Part shown: positions 32,080-55,600 of the stretch, piece after piece
Numbering within the stretch: position 1 is the first letter of the stretch
How the letters are laid out: each line of letters starts with the position of its first letter
Assembly (NCBI GenBank): GCA_022414725.1
Contig: CM039462.1
Location: forward strand, 31,240,985 to 31,304,984
Reading direction: 5' to 3'
Source: Microglena sp. YARC
Taxonomy: Eukaryota; Chlorophyta; Chlorophyceae; Chlamydomonadales; Chlamydomonadaceae
Length of the DNA stretch: 64,000 nucleotides
Made by a program: the position numbers and the translations under genes
The notes under the pieces: generated by a model
The model's input: only the letters and a program-made list of their open reading frames with translations
What the model was told of the DNA's origin: nothing
Databases searched by the model: none

Positions 32080-33003
32080 TTAAGGAAAGAGGGTACCTAG
32101 CTGGGAGTTTGCTGATGACTTTTTTTATTTATTAGTATTAGTATTGGTAGAACAATAGAGGGACTGTCTTGACGACAGGGGACGAAGTATTACACTTCAT
32201 CCTTACATGGTTTGACATTCAGTAACGCAGTCAGTAAAGCAGCTACAACATGAGCTAGTTAAGAGGGCATTGCTACTTGGGCCTGACCCCTAGCAGTACA
32301 CGTACACGTAGTCGTGATCCAACAAGTATGTTTTCTTCTTATTCAAGGAGGATTTTCGCCTCAAAGGGTGGGTCTCCCTAAGCTAGCCTAAACTCAAGAG
32401 ATTGTATGTGATGGGTGGACTTTCTCCTATTAGGTACGAACGGAAAGTCCCCACCGCTTGCGGGAGTTGCCAGCACACAACCAATCATACCCTCACTACT
32501 GAACAACCACTGACCAGTGTTACTTCTAGGAGGTCTTGGATGCTCCGGGCAGAAACATGTGGGGTCCAGCTCCACTATTTGGTGTCTGTAAACGCGATCC
32601 CGTTGTCGATAAGAATGCCTTTATTTGGATTGTTTCGATCATGATGATGATGCTTGTATTTCCCTGGTAACCGCCTTGGTAGATTGGTCCGGGTAAAGCG
32701 GCAGCCCGTTCCCTAGTGCCGTAGGACGGGGCTCCCTTAATACAACGCCCCACTATACGTTCTCGTTACTTAACATTACATTACGTTACATTGCATTACA
32801 TGTAAAGTCTACTTGACTACTAGTTACTGTGACTGCCGGAGGTGGCGAGCAGCCTTATAGACTGGAGCCTTGCAACCAAGTTGAAGTTCAATTACTGGGG
32901 CATAATACATGTAAGCTATTCGTGTTACACTTGCATTGCATGTTACACTCGCTGATCATCATGCTAACTCCCTTAACTACAGAAGGCTATCTGATGACAC
33001 GAC
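32080..33003. other. Repeat-filled intergenic stretch
   Basis: No gene was seen. Positions 32343-32382 are a family F fragment. Positions 32661-32766 are the 3' part of the tRNA-derived SINE (plus strand). Positions 32821-32890 are a CAAGTT-tailed copy. Positions 32770-32805 are ACATTACATTACGTT repeats. Confidence 0.5.
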
Positions 33004-33121
33004 TAGGGTTGTTTACGAGGACCGCCAGCTTAGCAAGCTCAGACACACCAAGTTTACAGCCTACATCCCTGGACGCAAACAACCCCCTGCAATGCAAGAC
33101 GCAGCGTCCTTCACAACCCTA
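33004..33121. mobile_element. Short hAT-type MITE
   Basis: It runs from TAGGGTTGTTTACGAGGACC to GCGTCCTTCACAACCCTA in 118 bp. The flanks GACACGAC and GGCATGAC agree at 6 of 8 positions, consistent with an aged 8-bp duplication. Confidence 0.6.
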
Positions 33122-33843
33122 GGCATGACATTCCTTCTTTAGGGTAAATGTACGTCCCAAAATAAATACCACAGTATGTCAGAGTGCTCTTCTTGCCAGA
33201 CTGTCACGTGTGTCCACGTCCCCTGTGGGCTCACGTTACATCTCTCGTCCTTCTCATCCATCATACATCACTTTGGAGCTTTGGAGATAGGGACCATCTG
33301 GAATTAGGCAGCTTTTATCTGCCTAATACTTGTGGGCGGTACAAGCAAGTGGCTGGCCGGTACTTGGATGCGTGCTTCTCCTACCAAGGCTTATCAATAC
33401 CAACGAAAAAACGTTTTTATACTCCAGAAAACTTGTGCAGTAGCAAAATGTGCAGTATGCCAACCCCAAAGCAGTCAACAAGAAACTGGCGGAATAATGG
33501 TGGCCTTGAACTCTTCAGTTTTTTTTGTTTTTTATTTAACTCCCTGAAAATATGGTAGCCTACCTAGCATGCTGGATAGCCTCATGCTCGGATGGCCTTG
33601 AAGTCTTTAACTTCCCCAAAATATGGCCAGTAGCGGCCAGTAGCCTACCTAGCATGCTGGACCCTATGGCAGCCTGCACCTGTTCAGGTTGTTCAACATG
33701 GTGTTAAACACATGTTCAACAACTGCAACCATTGATGTACATCAACAGGTATTAAACAACCTTAACACCTGTTTAACAACCTAAGCTGGGTACACTGCCG
33801 TAGGGGGATGGCCTCTTGCCCAGGTGGTGACATGCTGGGCTGC
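33122..33843. other. No gene seen
   Basis: The only structure is a short run of GTTAAACA/TGTTTAAC inverted repeats at 33690-33785 and two similar TACCTAGCATGCTGGA segments (33560, 33645). Confidence 0.45.
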
Positions 33844-34049
33844 GATTGTTTCATTTTAGGGCTACATGTAGCAGCACCTAGGCAGCTCCCATCCTTGGGC
33901 CAAATCCAAAGCTTGTTAGTGCATCAGAACGCTGATAGAACATTCATTCATTCCATTCCAACGCAGCTGAAAGCTATTAGATTGACCTAGGGACTGGCCA
34001 ATGGAGCTGGCTTGAAGCTTCCATGCTTAGCCCCCAAAAGAAACAGCGA
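33844..34049. mobile_element. TIR element, family C, copy 3
   Basis: It runs from GATTGTTTCATTTTAGGGCTAC to TTAGCCCCCAAAAGAAACAG, with the internal AGCAGCACCTAGGCAGCTCC arm. Confidence 0.6.
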
Positions 34050-34404
34050 CAACTGTCATGCATTCTATTACTGCAGAAGGACTACCCGAAAAAAACAATG
34101 ATACACAAAAATGCAACCACCCCCTTCATGATATGATCTTTGTATCATCTACTAACTTCCTTGCTCATGATGCGCATAAGCCCCCCTTGACTACATCAAA
34201 CCGCGGGCACATATGGAGCCCAGTAGGGCACCAGGAAAATGTATTCATCATCATCACAGACTTAACCAGCCAGACTCGGAGCTTGGGTAAAAGGTAGGTG
34301 GTGGGGCTACACGAGGAAAACATGGTGTTCGATTGGGGAATGTAAGGAGTTGTATGTGACATACACTAAAAATCACCCCCCCTTTCGAAAATCCGATGCC
34401 ACCT

Positions 34405-34548
34405 TGTCCCCGAGGTGAGCACGTCCAGTCCGACCGGCCCCCTTCTCAGGAGGTTTCCACATGCGCCCGCCCGGGATTGAACACGGGTCGTTCTGCAAGG
34501 TGCCCCAGACATCTCGACCAGTAGACCAAGCTTGAAACCAAATGCGGT
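34405..34548 (-). mobile_element. tRNA-like SINE head of a second type
   Basis: On the minus strand, TTGGTCTACTGGTCGAGAT (A box) and GTGTTCAATCCCGGGCGG (B box) are spaced as in a tRNA. The body differs from the main SINE family. Confidence 0.45.
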
Positions 34549-34943
34549 ACACGAGGAAACTGTGGTGTCCGATTGGAGAATGTAAGGAGTCTTGTGCGTC
34601 ATACACACGTGCACACACAAACACCACCGCACACACACTACAGTGGGAATGGGAGACTAAACTATTCTTCGTTTTTGAATGCGACAGCATCATGGGTGAA
34701 ATCTTCACAATTCAGGTTTTCTAACCTAGCAGACTGCGAATACCATCTGACCAATGGACACTATACTACTCAGTACTACATACTTAAAAACACTCGCTTC
34801 TGGCAACTTTCAAAATAGCAAGTGAAGCAACTCATTTAGGCGTGTGGGTGTGTGCACCTCGTTGGATGCAAGCAACTCACGGGCGAAAAAGATCTACTCC
34901 ATCATCAGGGAGGTTCCTAAGAACATTGATTTGAATGGATTAA

Positions 34944-35790
34944 GTTACTGCCGAAGACGGCGAGCCTTGTAACCAAGCTCAAGTTCTAGGAACATCCGCA
35001 AATGTTGGCTAGATGAGATATATATTTAATACATTTCATACATTCATCACGGGCAACACCCTTCATGGTAGTCTACCTGGGTTATAATATTTAATATTTA
35101 AGGAAAGAAACCAGTGTCTTGACATAGCTTAGTGCTCCTAGCAGCCTTCAGTGTGTAACTAGTGCTCCTAGCAGCCTTCAGTGTGTCACTAGCAGCCTTT
35201 TTGCCCCCAACAACACCAAGGTGCGTAATGTAGCACTTTACCTTCAACTAGCATCTTCAAGAATACCTTGAAGTGTACCTCTTACCAGACAAGAAAGGAT
35301 AAATAAGAGCAGCTCAGCAGCTGCTAGATGGGAACACTTTTTGTTTTGAGGTTGTGAACGGTATTTCACCCCAGAAGGTGGGTCTCCCTACACAAACCAG
35401 CGGCACCGAGTATTCAGTTCGGTATTTGTAGAGGTGCGTTGCCACCTCTACAAAAGAGTAGGCGCACTTAGGGGCGGCGGGAGAAATGTGCCTGCCTGTC
35501 GTCCTGGCTCATTCTGACCTCCTCCTCAGTGCTCAAAACAGTACTCAATAGGACGGAGGGAGGGGGTCCTCAGTACTCAATACTCAGCTCAGAACGGTAC
35601 TCGATAGGACTCAATTGACTAAACTGGAGTAGGAACAGGACTCAGGGGGTCCTCAATACTGTACTCAGTAGTCAGTAACAGAACTCAGTACAGTACTCAG
35701 TGCTTAGTGACAGTACTCACTTCAGTACTCAGTACTCAATTGACCAAACGGTACTCAGTTGACCAAACAGGACTCAATAGTCTGAACTGG
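34944..35790. repeat. Intergenic repeats downstream of the thioredoxin-like gene
   Basis: Positions 34944-34986 are a CAAGTT-tailed fragment. Positions 35128-35200 are two copies of AGTGCTCCTAGCAGCCTTCA. Positions 35346-35462 are an inverted family F copy. Positions 35530-35790 are repeats of CAGTACTCAGTACTCAAT type. Confidence 0.6.
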
Positions 35791-35791
35791 A

Positions 35792-46773
<10,982 letters not shown>

Positions 46774-49500
46774 GGAGTCTTGTAGCTATTCTAGCGTATG
46801 AAGAAGTGCACGGGTGGGGCGGGAGGGGGGTGCAGTGTCGAAATCGCAATACTAAACTGAACCACAAATTGATGTCTGGCCTGTAGTGGTAGTTCTGAGA
46901 TAGTATAGTTGATCAAGGTAACCGGTACTGTCATGCATCATGGGCTCAGATCTGGGCACGCCTACTGTACAGCCAGGCCACAGCCACAGCGTCCGAAGTC
47001 CCGAATTTCATTCCTCAGTCTGCCCCCTTACAAGACCCCTGTTTGGTTTGGGACCTCTCTAATATGAGCGGCTCCCGACCTGAGAAACGCAGAACACCAA
47101 GGCCTCATTACTTTCTCCTCGCTGCACGATTCCCCTTCTCAAGAACACCGCCCGATAGAGTTCGGATTTAGGTACTATTTGGGCACTCGTTTGGGGGAGA
47201 GCGCGTGATACATGCTACCTTTCTGTGCCTGCGAGGGCTGTTTCCTCTATGCCGGTACAGGTTGGACCTGTGCTTTGTGACGTCTGACCACGGATATATG
47301 CCGAGAAATAGCAATATGGATGGTGAAATACCTACCGAGGATGGGTAACAGAAATAAGCAAGCTGACTACTGAACATACTTAAGCTGGTTGCAAATATAC
47401 CGAAGCTAGTCTACTAAACTACTAGCATCGTTCATGCACTTAAGTTTACCGGGCGACCGGTAGCTTGGCTGAAGCATCGGCATGAACGATTCTTAATGTT
47501 CAAGATGTCGCAGACTGTTGGCTCGGGCATCGGTTCATCGGTTGGCATTAGTTGGCATTGGCACCAGGCCAACACGTGCCAGGTTGTTAGGTCCCAAAGG
47601 ACTGAAGTATCAAAATTGTAGCCAAGCCAAAGAATAGTAACAGCTTGTGGTCTGGTTCCAAGAACGTTGCAGTAAGTATTCGTTCTTACAACAGTTTTGA
47701 CCACAAGCGATCGCAGGAGCGCAGTGGTTTTAATTCAAGTTCAAAGTTATTTAAATTCAAGTTCAAAGTTTCAATTGAAGCTCAATGTTTTAATTCAAGT
47801 CCAAAGTACCTATTCAAGTCCAAAGTTCCAATTCAAGTTAAAAGTTCCAATTCAACTTCAACGCTTTGACTATTGAGATACTGAATAACTGATAGGCCAC
47901 CGCCTTTGTCAATTTATATGGGGGTAGGCCTCCGCCTTCGTCATTATTTATTTGCTCATTCATGTATTGGAAATTCACGAAACCTAAACCCTGGATGGTT
48001 TTGATGAAGCCCTTTGGCCATTCAGGTATTGGAGGGCCAGACCGTACCATAAAGGTAACTTCCCCTAACTCAGGTGGATAAAAACTAACCCTACGCAGGC
48101 AATACAATTGGTTGCGTCTCAAGCAGCAGAGCCCTTAGGGGGTCCTCCTAAAGTACCCTGGTTCTCATCCTCTGGACTCACACTCTCACTCCTCTGCATC
48201 CGTAATTCGAGATGTCCATTTGTTGAATCTTGGGTAATGATAACGCCTGGTGGGGCGTGGTATTATGGGAGCCCTGTCTTACGGCTGTAGGGAACGGGCT
48301 GCTACTTTACCTGGACAAAGCTACCATGGCGGTTGACAGCGACCGCGAACACTAAAGCGCTCCTGTATAATCTTGGGTACTTCAACCCAGATAAGAGAGA
48401 CTAGTTGCAGACTACTTTTTTGTTACCCTTCCACATTCCCACCCTCTGGTCTCAAACTGTCTACCCCGCTTAATGTACTCCCTTGTTTCGCACGGAGGGA
48501 CTTTAAATTGGCATAAAGTGGGCAGCCCAGAGTTGGCTGAAGTGGCATGGAACCATTCAAAATCAAAATCTGGTCTCAGGCTCTCATCCCCTCTGTCGTC
48601 ATTCTATCCTGAATGAGGGTGTCTCAAGCGATCACACTCTGCAGACAATCGATGCATTTGGGCGTTATATTCACCTGTGTATGAGGTTGGCCCCAGTGAA
48701 AGCAGACGGGCTGGCCCCCTCAACCTCATGCCTCGTAAGAAGGCATACTATTTATTTATTTACCTGTGTATGGTGGGGTACTCTTAAATATCTTAATACA
48801 GATATTTTCTTCCTCTTCTCATGTCTTTACAACTCCAATCAATAGGTTTTCAAACCGTCATATTTGCCCATGTATATGGAGAGAAGCCATGCTACATTAT
48901 ATTACATTGTCGTCGACAGGCTACAGATGGCCTAAGAAAAGTCCACTCCACAACATCAGGGAGGGATCTTACAATAAATCCTAAAAAAAACGGCAATGTC
49001 ACCCTCATGTCTCATGCTCTCACCCCTCTCTCGTCGGGAACTCAGCCCTCAATTATGGTGGCATTGTTTTCACACCACTGCATTTGTGTGTGTGTGTGTG
49101 TGTGTGGTGGGGTGGGGTGGGGGGGGGGGATGGGGGTGGGGTGGGGGTCTTCGGCACCCTTTTCTGCACCCACAGTAGTACAAGCTCAGGCTCAGTAGCG
49201 GTCTGCGTAAGCTAAACCCACAGTACCCTTCCTCAGTGCCAGCGAACGTGAAGGTTCCTCACACACCGTGGCAAGGCGTAACAATTTTAATTTTTTCAAC
49301 ACGGCCTTCAATAGGCAACTAGGTGCACTAGCCATCACCAGGTAGCTTCAGTCAGCCATTTATCCAGCCCTGGGCCAAGCACAAAGCTGTCAGCTGCATC
49401 GGAATGCTCGCCATGTGAGCTTAGAGACGCACTGGATAGCTTCAGGTTGGGCCCAAGGGCGGGGGAAAGGAGCTACCTAGAAGCTGCTACTTCCTGACAA
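46774..49500. other. Intergenic region upstream of the thioredoxin-like gene
   Basis: No gene was found. Positions 47736-47866 are TTCAAGTTCAAAGTT repeats. Positions 48092-48167 are the right half of a hAT-type MITE. Positions 48233-48361 are a tRNA-derived SINE body (minus). Positions 48686-48770 are a 70-bp repeat with GGCCCCCTCAACCTCATGCC, also at 49973, 54655 and 54786. Positions 49085-49150 are TG and G runs, and 49330-49513 are a family C TIR element. Confidence 0.5.
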
Positions 49501-49677
49501 AAAAGAAACAGTGCTCAATATCCTGATTGTTTGTCATATACAAAAATAAACAGTGCTCAGTATCCTGATTGCATGATTGATCGGGGGGGATGGGGTGTGG
49601 GGGGAGGGTATGTATGTGTGTGTGGGGGGGTGGGGGGGTGGGGGGAGGGCTTATCACACACAAAACAGAATCAGTGC
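49501..49677 (-). repeat. Echoes of the dehydrogenase stop-codon region
   Basis: Copies of CAGTGCTCAATATCC[T/C]GATTG (the end of the CDS in antisense) lie at about 49510 and 49552. They are separated from the real end at 49678 by a G-rich block (49580-49650). Confidence 0.65.
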
Positions 49678-52600
49678 TCAATATCCCGATTGTTTATCAC
49701 ACACGTTCAACAGCTCTTGTCCCGAGGAGAACTGTTTCAGGTTCTGTACAAAGAATTGCAGGGATTCGACTTGGAACTCTTTGGTGCGATCGGCACAGTG
49801 AGGTGACAGTAAAACATTGTCCAGCCCCCAGAGTGGGCTAGACTGTGGAAGCGGCTCCTCTGCAAAGACGTCTAGAGCAGCTCCACGAATATTTCCAGCT
49901 TGCAGTGCTTCAATGAATGAATGCAGTAATCAGTATGCTTGCATGCATGCATGCATGTATGTATGTATTGGTGGCTGGCCCAGTGCAAAGCGAACGGGCC
50001 GGCCCCCTCAACCTCACGCCTCGTAATAAGGCGTCATACTAATATATTTATGTATGCATGTTTGTATTTTCATTCTGCTTGTTGCACTGCCTTATGCTGC
50101 TTGCAACCTGCCATCTAAATATTTGTATTTTTTCAGTCCAGGATGGTCCAGGAGTAGCCAAATAGGCTGAAGGAACTTGGCCAACCTTAATAATAGGAAA
50201 GCAACCTCTCATGAACACTGGGTCGACTGAAAAGAACATGCACAAAGGACTGATGTTTTGTGCGACACGTAGACATTACGTCGCTGCATGGGCGACAATG
50301 GGTCTGGCTAAACTAGGCAGACCCCCCCCCCCCCCCCCCCCCTCCCTTTCCCCCCGAAACCTTTGGGAGGACATTTTTCCGACTAGTTTAAAAAACACAC
50401 CTTCAATGAGGGCTTGCTCATCCACACACTACCCCCTACCCACGTTGATGAACACAGCAGTGGGCTTCATGGCGGCAACATTTATTGTATTGATCATATC
50501 GTGTGTCCATGGTGTGTATGGAATGTGTATGGACCCACCTTCAATGAGAGCTTGCTCATCCACATACTTCCCCCTACCCACGTTGATGAACATAGCAGTG
50601 GGCTTCATGGCAGCAACAGCTGCAGTATTGATCATATGGTGTGTCGAGGGTGTGTATGGAGTATGTATGGTGTGTATGGACCCACCTTCAATGAGAGCTT
50701 GCTCATCCACACACTTCCCCCTACCCTCTTGATGAACATAGCAGTGGGCTTCATGGTAGCAACAGCTGCAGTATTGATCATCTGGTGTGTCGAGGGTGTG
50801 TATGGAGTATGTATGGTGTGTATGGACCCACCTTCAATGAGAGCTTGCTCATCCACACACTTCCCCCTGCCCACGTTGATGAACACAGCAGTGGGCTTCA
50901 TGGCGGCAACAGCTGCAGTATTGATCATCTGGTGTGTCGAGGGTGTGTATGGAGTTGCCATGACAATGTAGTCACACACAGACATCATCTCGTTCAAGCG
51001 GTCGGGAGTGTAGAAGGACGTGCCCTGGCGTAGGGGTAGGGTTAGGGTAGGATTAGGGTAGGGGTAGGGGTGGGAGTGTAGAAGGCCGTGCCCTGGCACA
51101 GGGGTAGAGGTAGGGATGGGTAGGGATGTGGTAGGGGCAGGGTCAGGAGTGTAGAAGGCCGTGCCATGGCATAGGGGTAGAAGTAGGGAGAGGGTTAGGG
51201 TTGGGGTAGGTTTGGGAGTGTAGAAGGCCGTGCTTTGGCATAGGGGTAGGGTTAGGAGGGTAGATTTTCGTGCCCTGGCATAGGGGTAGAGGTAGGGTAG
51301 GTATAGGTTAGGATAGGGGTAGGGTTGGGAGGGTAGATTTCTGTGCCCTGGCATAGGGGTAGAGGTAGGGTAGGTATAGGTTAGGATAAGGGTAGGGTTG
51401 GGAGGGTACATTTCTGTGCCCTGGCATAGGGGTAGAGGTGGGGTAGGTAGAGGTTAGGATAGGGGTAGGGTTGGGAGGGTAGATTTCCGTGCCCTGGCAT
51501 AGGGGTTAAGGTAGGGTAGGGTTAGGGTAGGATAGGGTTTACTTTTGAGAGGGTAGACGGCTTGCCCTGCCATAGGGGTAGAGGTGGGGATAGGGTAGGG
51601 TAGGGTAGGGGTAAGGGTAGGGGTAGGAGGGTAGAAGGCTGTGCCCTGGCATAGGGGTCGAAGTAGGGATATGGTTAGGATATGATATCAAATGATATCG
51701 TATTGCCGATCCCTACATATAGGTAGAGCCAGCATATCATATGATGTTGACCAAAGGCGAGTATGATATTATATGATATCATACAAATTTCATCATATGA
51801 TATTGCATATAAATGGTAACTTTGGCCTAATCAGACTGCCGGCATAATATGATATCATGTCGCTGTTCCCTACAAATAGGGGGATTAAGGTGGAGCAGAG
51901 CTGGCATAGGTGTAGAGGTGGGGAGAGGGTTAGGGTAGGGGTAGGGTTTGGAGGGTACAAGGCCGTTCCCTTGCATATGGGTAGAAGTAGGGATAGGGAT
52001 ATGACATGATATCATATGATATCGTATTGCTGTTCCCTACATATCGGGGGATCAAGGAGAAGCAGAGCTTCATGGTGTGCACGATCATCATTTTATTTTC
52101 TTTTATGCTTGCAATCAAACAAACACTAGACTGTATGTGTATGTGTGGGGGGTGGGGCAGCCCCCTTTAAAAATCTTTGCCCACTTAGAAGAGTAGCCTT
52201 TATAAGAGCAGGCATTAAAAGAGCAGCCCTCGCCACCGCACCTTTTCCTCAGCCGCTGGAGGCGTTCTCCTTAGGGCAGCTATGTTCATCTTGAAAGCCC
52301 GGGCCAGGCCTGCACATGCCTGCCCTATGTCGCCATACCTGATTGGTGTTGGTCGTGTTGGTGGTGTTGGTGGTTTTGGTGTTGGTGTAGGTGGTACTGC
52401 ACATGCCTGCCCTATGTTGCCATACCTGATTGGTGTTGGTCGTGTTGGTGGTGTTGGTGATGTTGGTGGTTTTGGTGTTGGTGTAGGTGGTACTGCACAT
52501 GCCTGCCCTATGTCGCCATACCTGATTGGTGTTGGTCGTGTTGCTGGTGTAGGCGGTGTTGGTGGTGTTGGTGGTGAAGGTGGTGTTAGTGATGTTGGTG

Positions 52601-55600
52601 GTGTACTGGTACTGGTGTTGGTGGTATTGGTGTTGGTGTAAGTGGTAATGCACAGGCCTGCCCTATGCCGCCATACCTGATTCAAAGTGGGTAGTGGGTG
52701 GTGTTGGTGGTAGTGGGTGGTAGTGGTGGTATTGGGGGACGGGGGGTGTTGGTGGTGTAGGTGGTGTTAGTGATGTTGGTGGTGTACTGGTGTTGGTGTT
52801 GGTGTTGGTGTTATTGGTGTTGGTGTAGGTGGTAATGCACAGGCCTGCCCTATGCCGCCATACCTGATTCAAAGTGGGTAGTGGGTGGTAATGGTGGTAT
52901 TGGGGGGGCAGGTGGTGTTGGTGGTGTAGGTGGTGTTGGTGATGTTGGTGGTGTTCAGTGATTGTTGTAATGATTTGGACATAAACATTAAGTACCTGGC
53001 AGCCCGATGCCTAGATGTGAATTTGAGAGGCATAAGCATTAAGTATCTGGCAGCCCGGTAAAAATCCCAAGCGTCTTTCCTTGCAACTTATGAGCGTCAT
53101 GACAAAAACTCACCCAACAATCCCAAGCGTCTTTCCTCGCAAATTATGAGCGTCATGACAAAAATTCACCCTACAATCCCAAGCGTCTTTCCTCGCAAAT
53201 TATGAGCGTCATGACAAAAACTCACCCGACAATCCCAAGTGTCTTTCCTCGTAACTCCTCAACGTCGTAAGGATCCCACTTTGATTCCTTTTGGGCTGAC
53301 CTCATGCGAGGAAGGTCCTTGGCGAACCAATTGCATGCAGTCAATGTGTATTCAGCCAGACTGTGAGAGTAGACACCCTGGGGTGGTGGGTGGTAGGAGG
53401 GGGGCGGTTGGTGGTGGGTGGTAGGTGGTGGGTGGTTTGGTGGTTAGGTGGGTTTAATACTAAGCCAATTGCATGCCGTCAACGCGTATTCAGCCAGACT
53501 GTGAGAGAAGACACCCTGAGGTGGTAGGTGGCGGGAAGTTGGGAGTTGGTGGTGGGTGGTAGGTGGGGGGAAGTTGGGAGTTGGTGGTGGGTGGTAGGTG
53601 GTAGGTGGGGGGAAGCTGGGAGTTGGTGGTGGGTGGTGGGTGGTAGGTGGGGGGAAGTTGGGAGTTGGTGGGTGGTAGACGGGGGGTGGTTGGTGGTGTT
53701 CAGTAGGTGGTGGGTGGTTTGGTGGGTTTAATACTAAGCCAGTTGCATGCAGTCAATGCGTATTCAGCCAGACTGGGAGAGTTGACACCCTAGGGTGGTG
53801 GGTGGGGAGCGGTAGGTGATGGGTGCTAGGTTAAGACACTGGTTTCTTTGCTTAAAATATAAACATACATATAGCATGATCCCACCTTGGTATTTGTCAG
53901 AATGCAGCTAGAAGCTTCTAGTCGTAGCCCAAAACAAGGAACAGTGGCACCAGCTTCACTTGGAGCCTGGCTTGTTCCCCCCCCCCCCCCCCACCCACCC
54001 CACCACACCACACCAAACATACAGAGAGCATGATCCCACCTTGGCATTTGTCAGAGTGCCAAATGATGTACCTTAGTGTTCCGGGAGTGCGATGCAAGAG
54101 ACTTTGGTGAGACCGTGGTGCTACATGTGCTACATAAGGACACTGGTTCCTTTCCTTCAGATCAAAACATACAGAGAGCGTGATCCCACCTTTGAATTTG
54201 CCGCTAGAATGCAGCTAGACAGTGCAAGTCGTAGCTCAAAACAAGGAACAGTGGCACCAGCTTCACTTGGAGCCTGACTTCTTCAGATCCCCCCCCCCCC
54301 CCCCCCGCCCCCCCCCCCCCCAAACATACAGAGAGCGTGATCTCACCTTGGCATTTGTCAGAATGCAGCTGGAAGCTGTTAGTCGTAGCCCAAACATAAA
54401 GACACTGGCTCCTTTCTTTGCTCAGCCCCCCCCACCCCCCCCCCACCCTCCCCCCACCCCAAAAAACATACAGAGGGCATGATCTCACCTTGGCATTTGT
54501 CAGAATGACTGGGCCATCCACCAGCTCAGGGAAGAGGAGATGCTCCAGTCCAGCAGAGGCGCTGTGCATCCACTTCAAGCCTGTTAAACGAGGCCACATC
54601 TCCTGCAATAAATACACGAATAAATAAAGAGATAAATAAAAACATGAAATAATTATTACGAGGCCTTATGACGAGGCATGAGGTTTGAGGGGGCCAGCCG
54701 GTTTAACTTGCGCTGGGGCCGACCACCTCATCTCCTGAAATAAATAAATAAATAATAAAATAAATAAATAAATGAATAAATAATAATAGTACGCCTTCTT
54801 ACGAGGTGTGAGGTTGAGGGGCCAGCTTGTTTGCTTGCACTGGGGCCCACCACCTCATCTCTTGCAACAAGAGTAAGCCTTTTTTTAAGATGACAGAAAT
54901 ACATGACTTGAATGCAACGAGAGTCAGGATTGGGTTCTCACATGGTTTTTCAGCCCAACTGGTACCACCCAAACCTTTACACGAACCACCGACCAAACTA
55001 TTGCCCAATCCACCACGCAAACTGGTATCCAAGCCGCATCCCAAACCACATCTCAACCACATCCCAAACCACCGAGGCCACCAAACAAGCCAAGCCAGCC
55101 AAGCTACCCACCTGGATGTCCGCCTTCTTGCCAGATCTAGCGCCCACACCGGCATTCACCAGGACGGTGATGGAAGCCCACTGCTCAGCACTCAAATGGT
55201 CCAAGTCTTGCACAGTTTGTCCGATTCCAATCACCTCCACAGTTTGCACAGTTTGTCCGATTCCAATGTAAGTTGAAATACAAGCTGATCAGGGTGATTT
55301 GTAATGAAGATGAGCAGTGTCTGTACGTAGCACCGTGGTAGCCTTAAAGGTGCTACATTGTCCAAGTCGCAAACAGTTTATTCGATTCCAATAACCTGCA
55401 GGGCTTAACAGTTTTTTTTGCATTTTTTTGTTTTTGGCGGGTTTTTACTGCTAAATGCACGTACTCGTTTCATCCACAGGCATTTGACACTCAACCTTGG
55501 AGACATCCCTGACCTCAAGCATTCCCTTTCACCAAGCCCACCCACACATAGTTTCTTTTGTGGGCTACGAATACCAGCTTCTAGGCAGCTTCTGTCCCTC

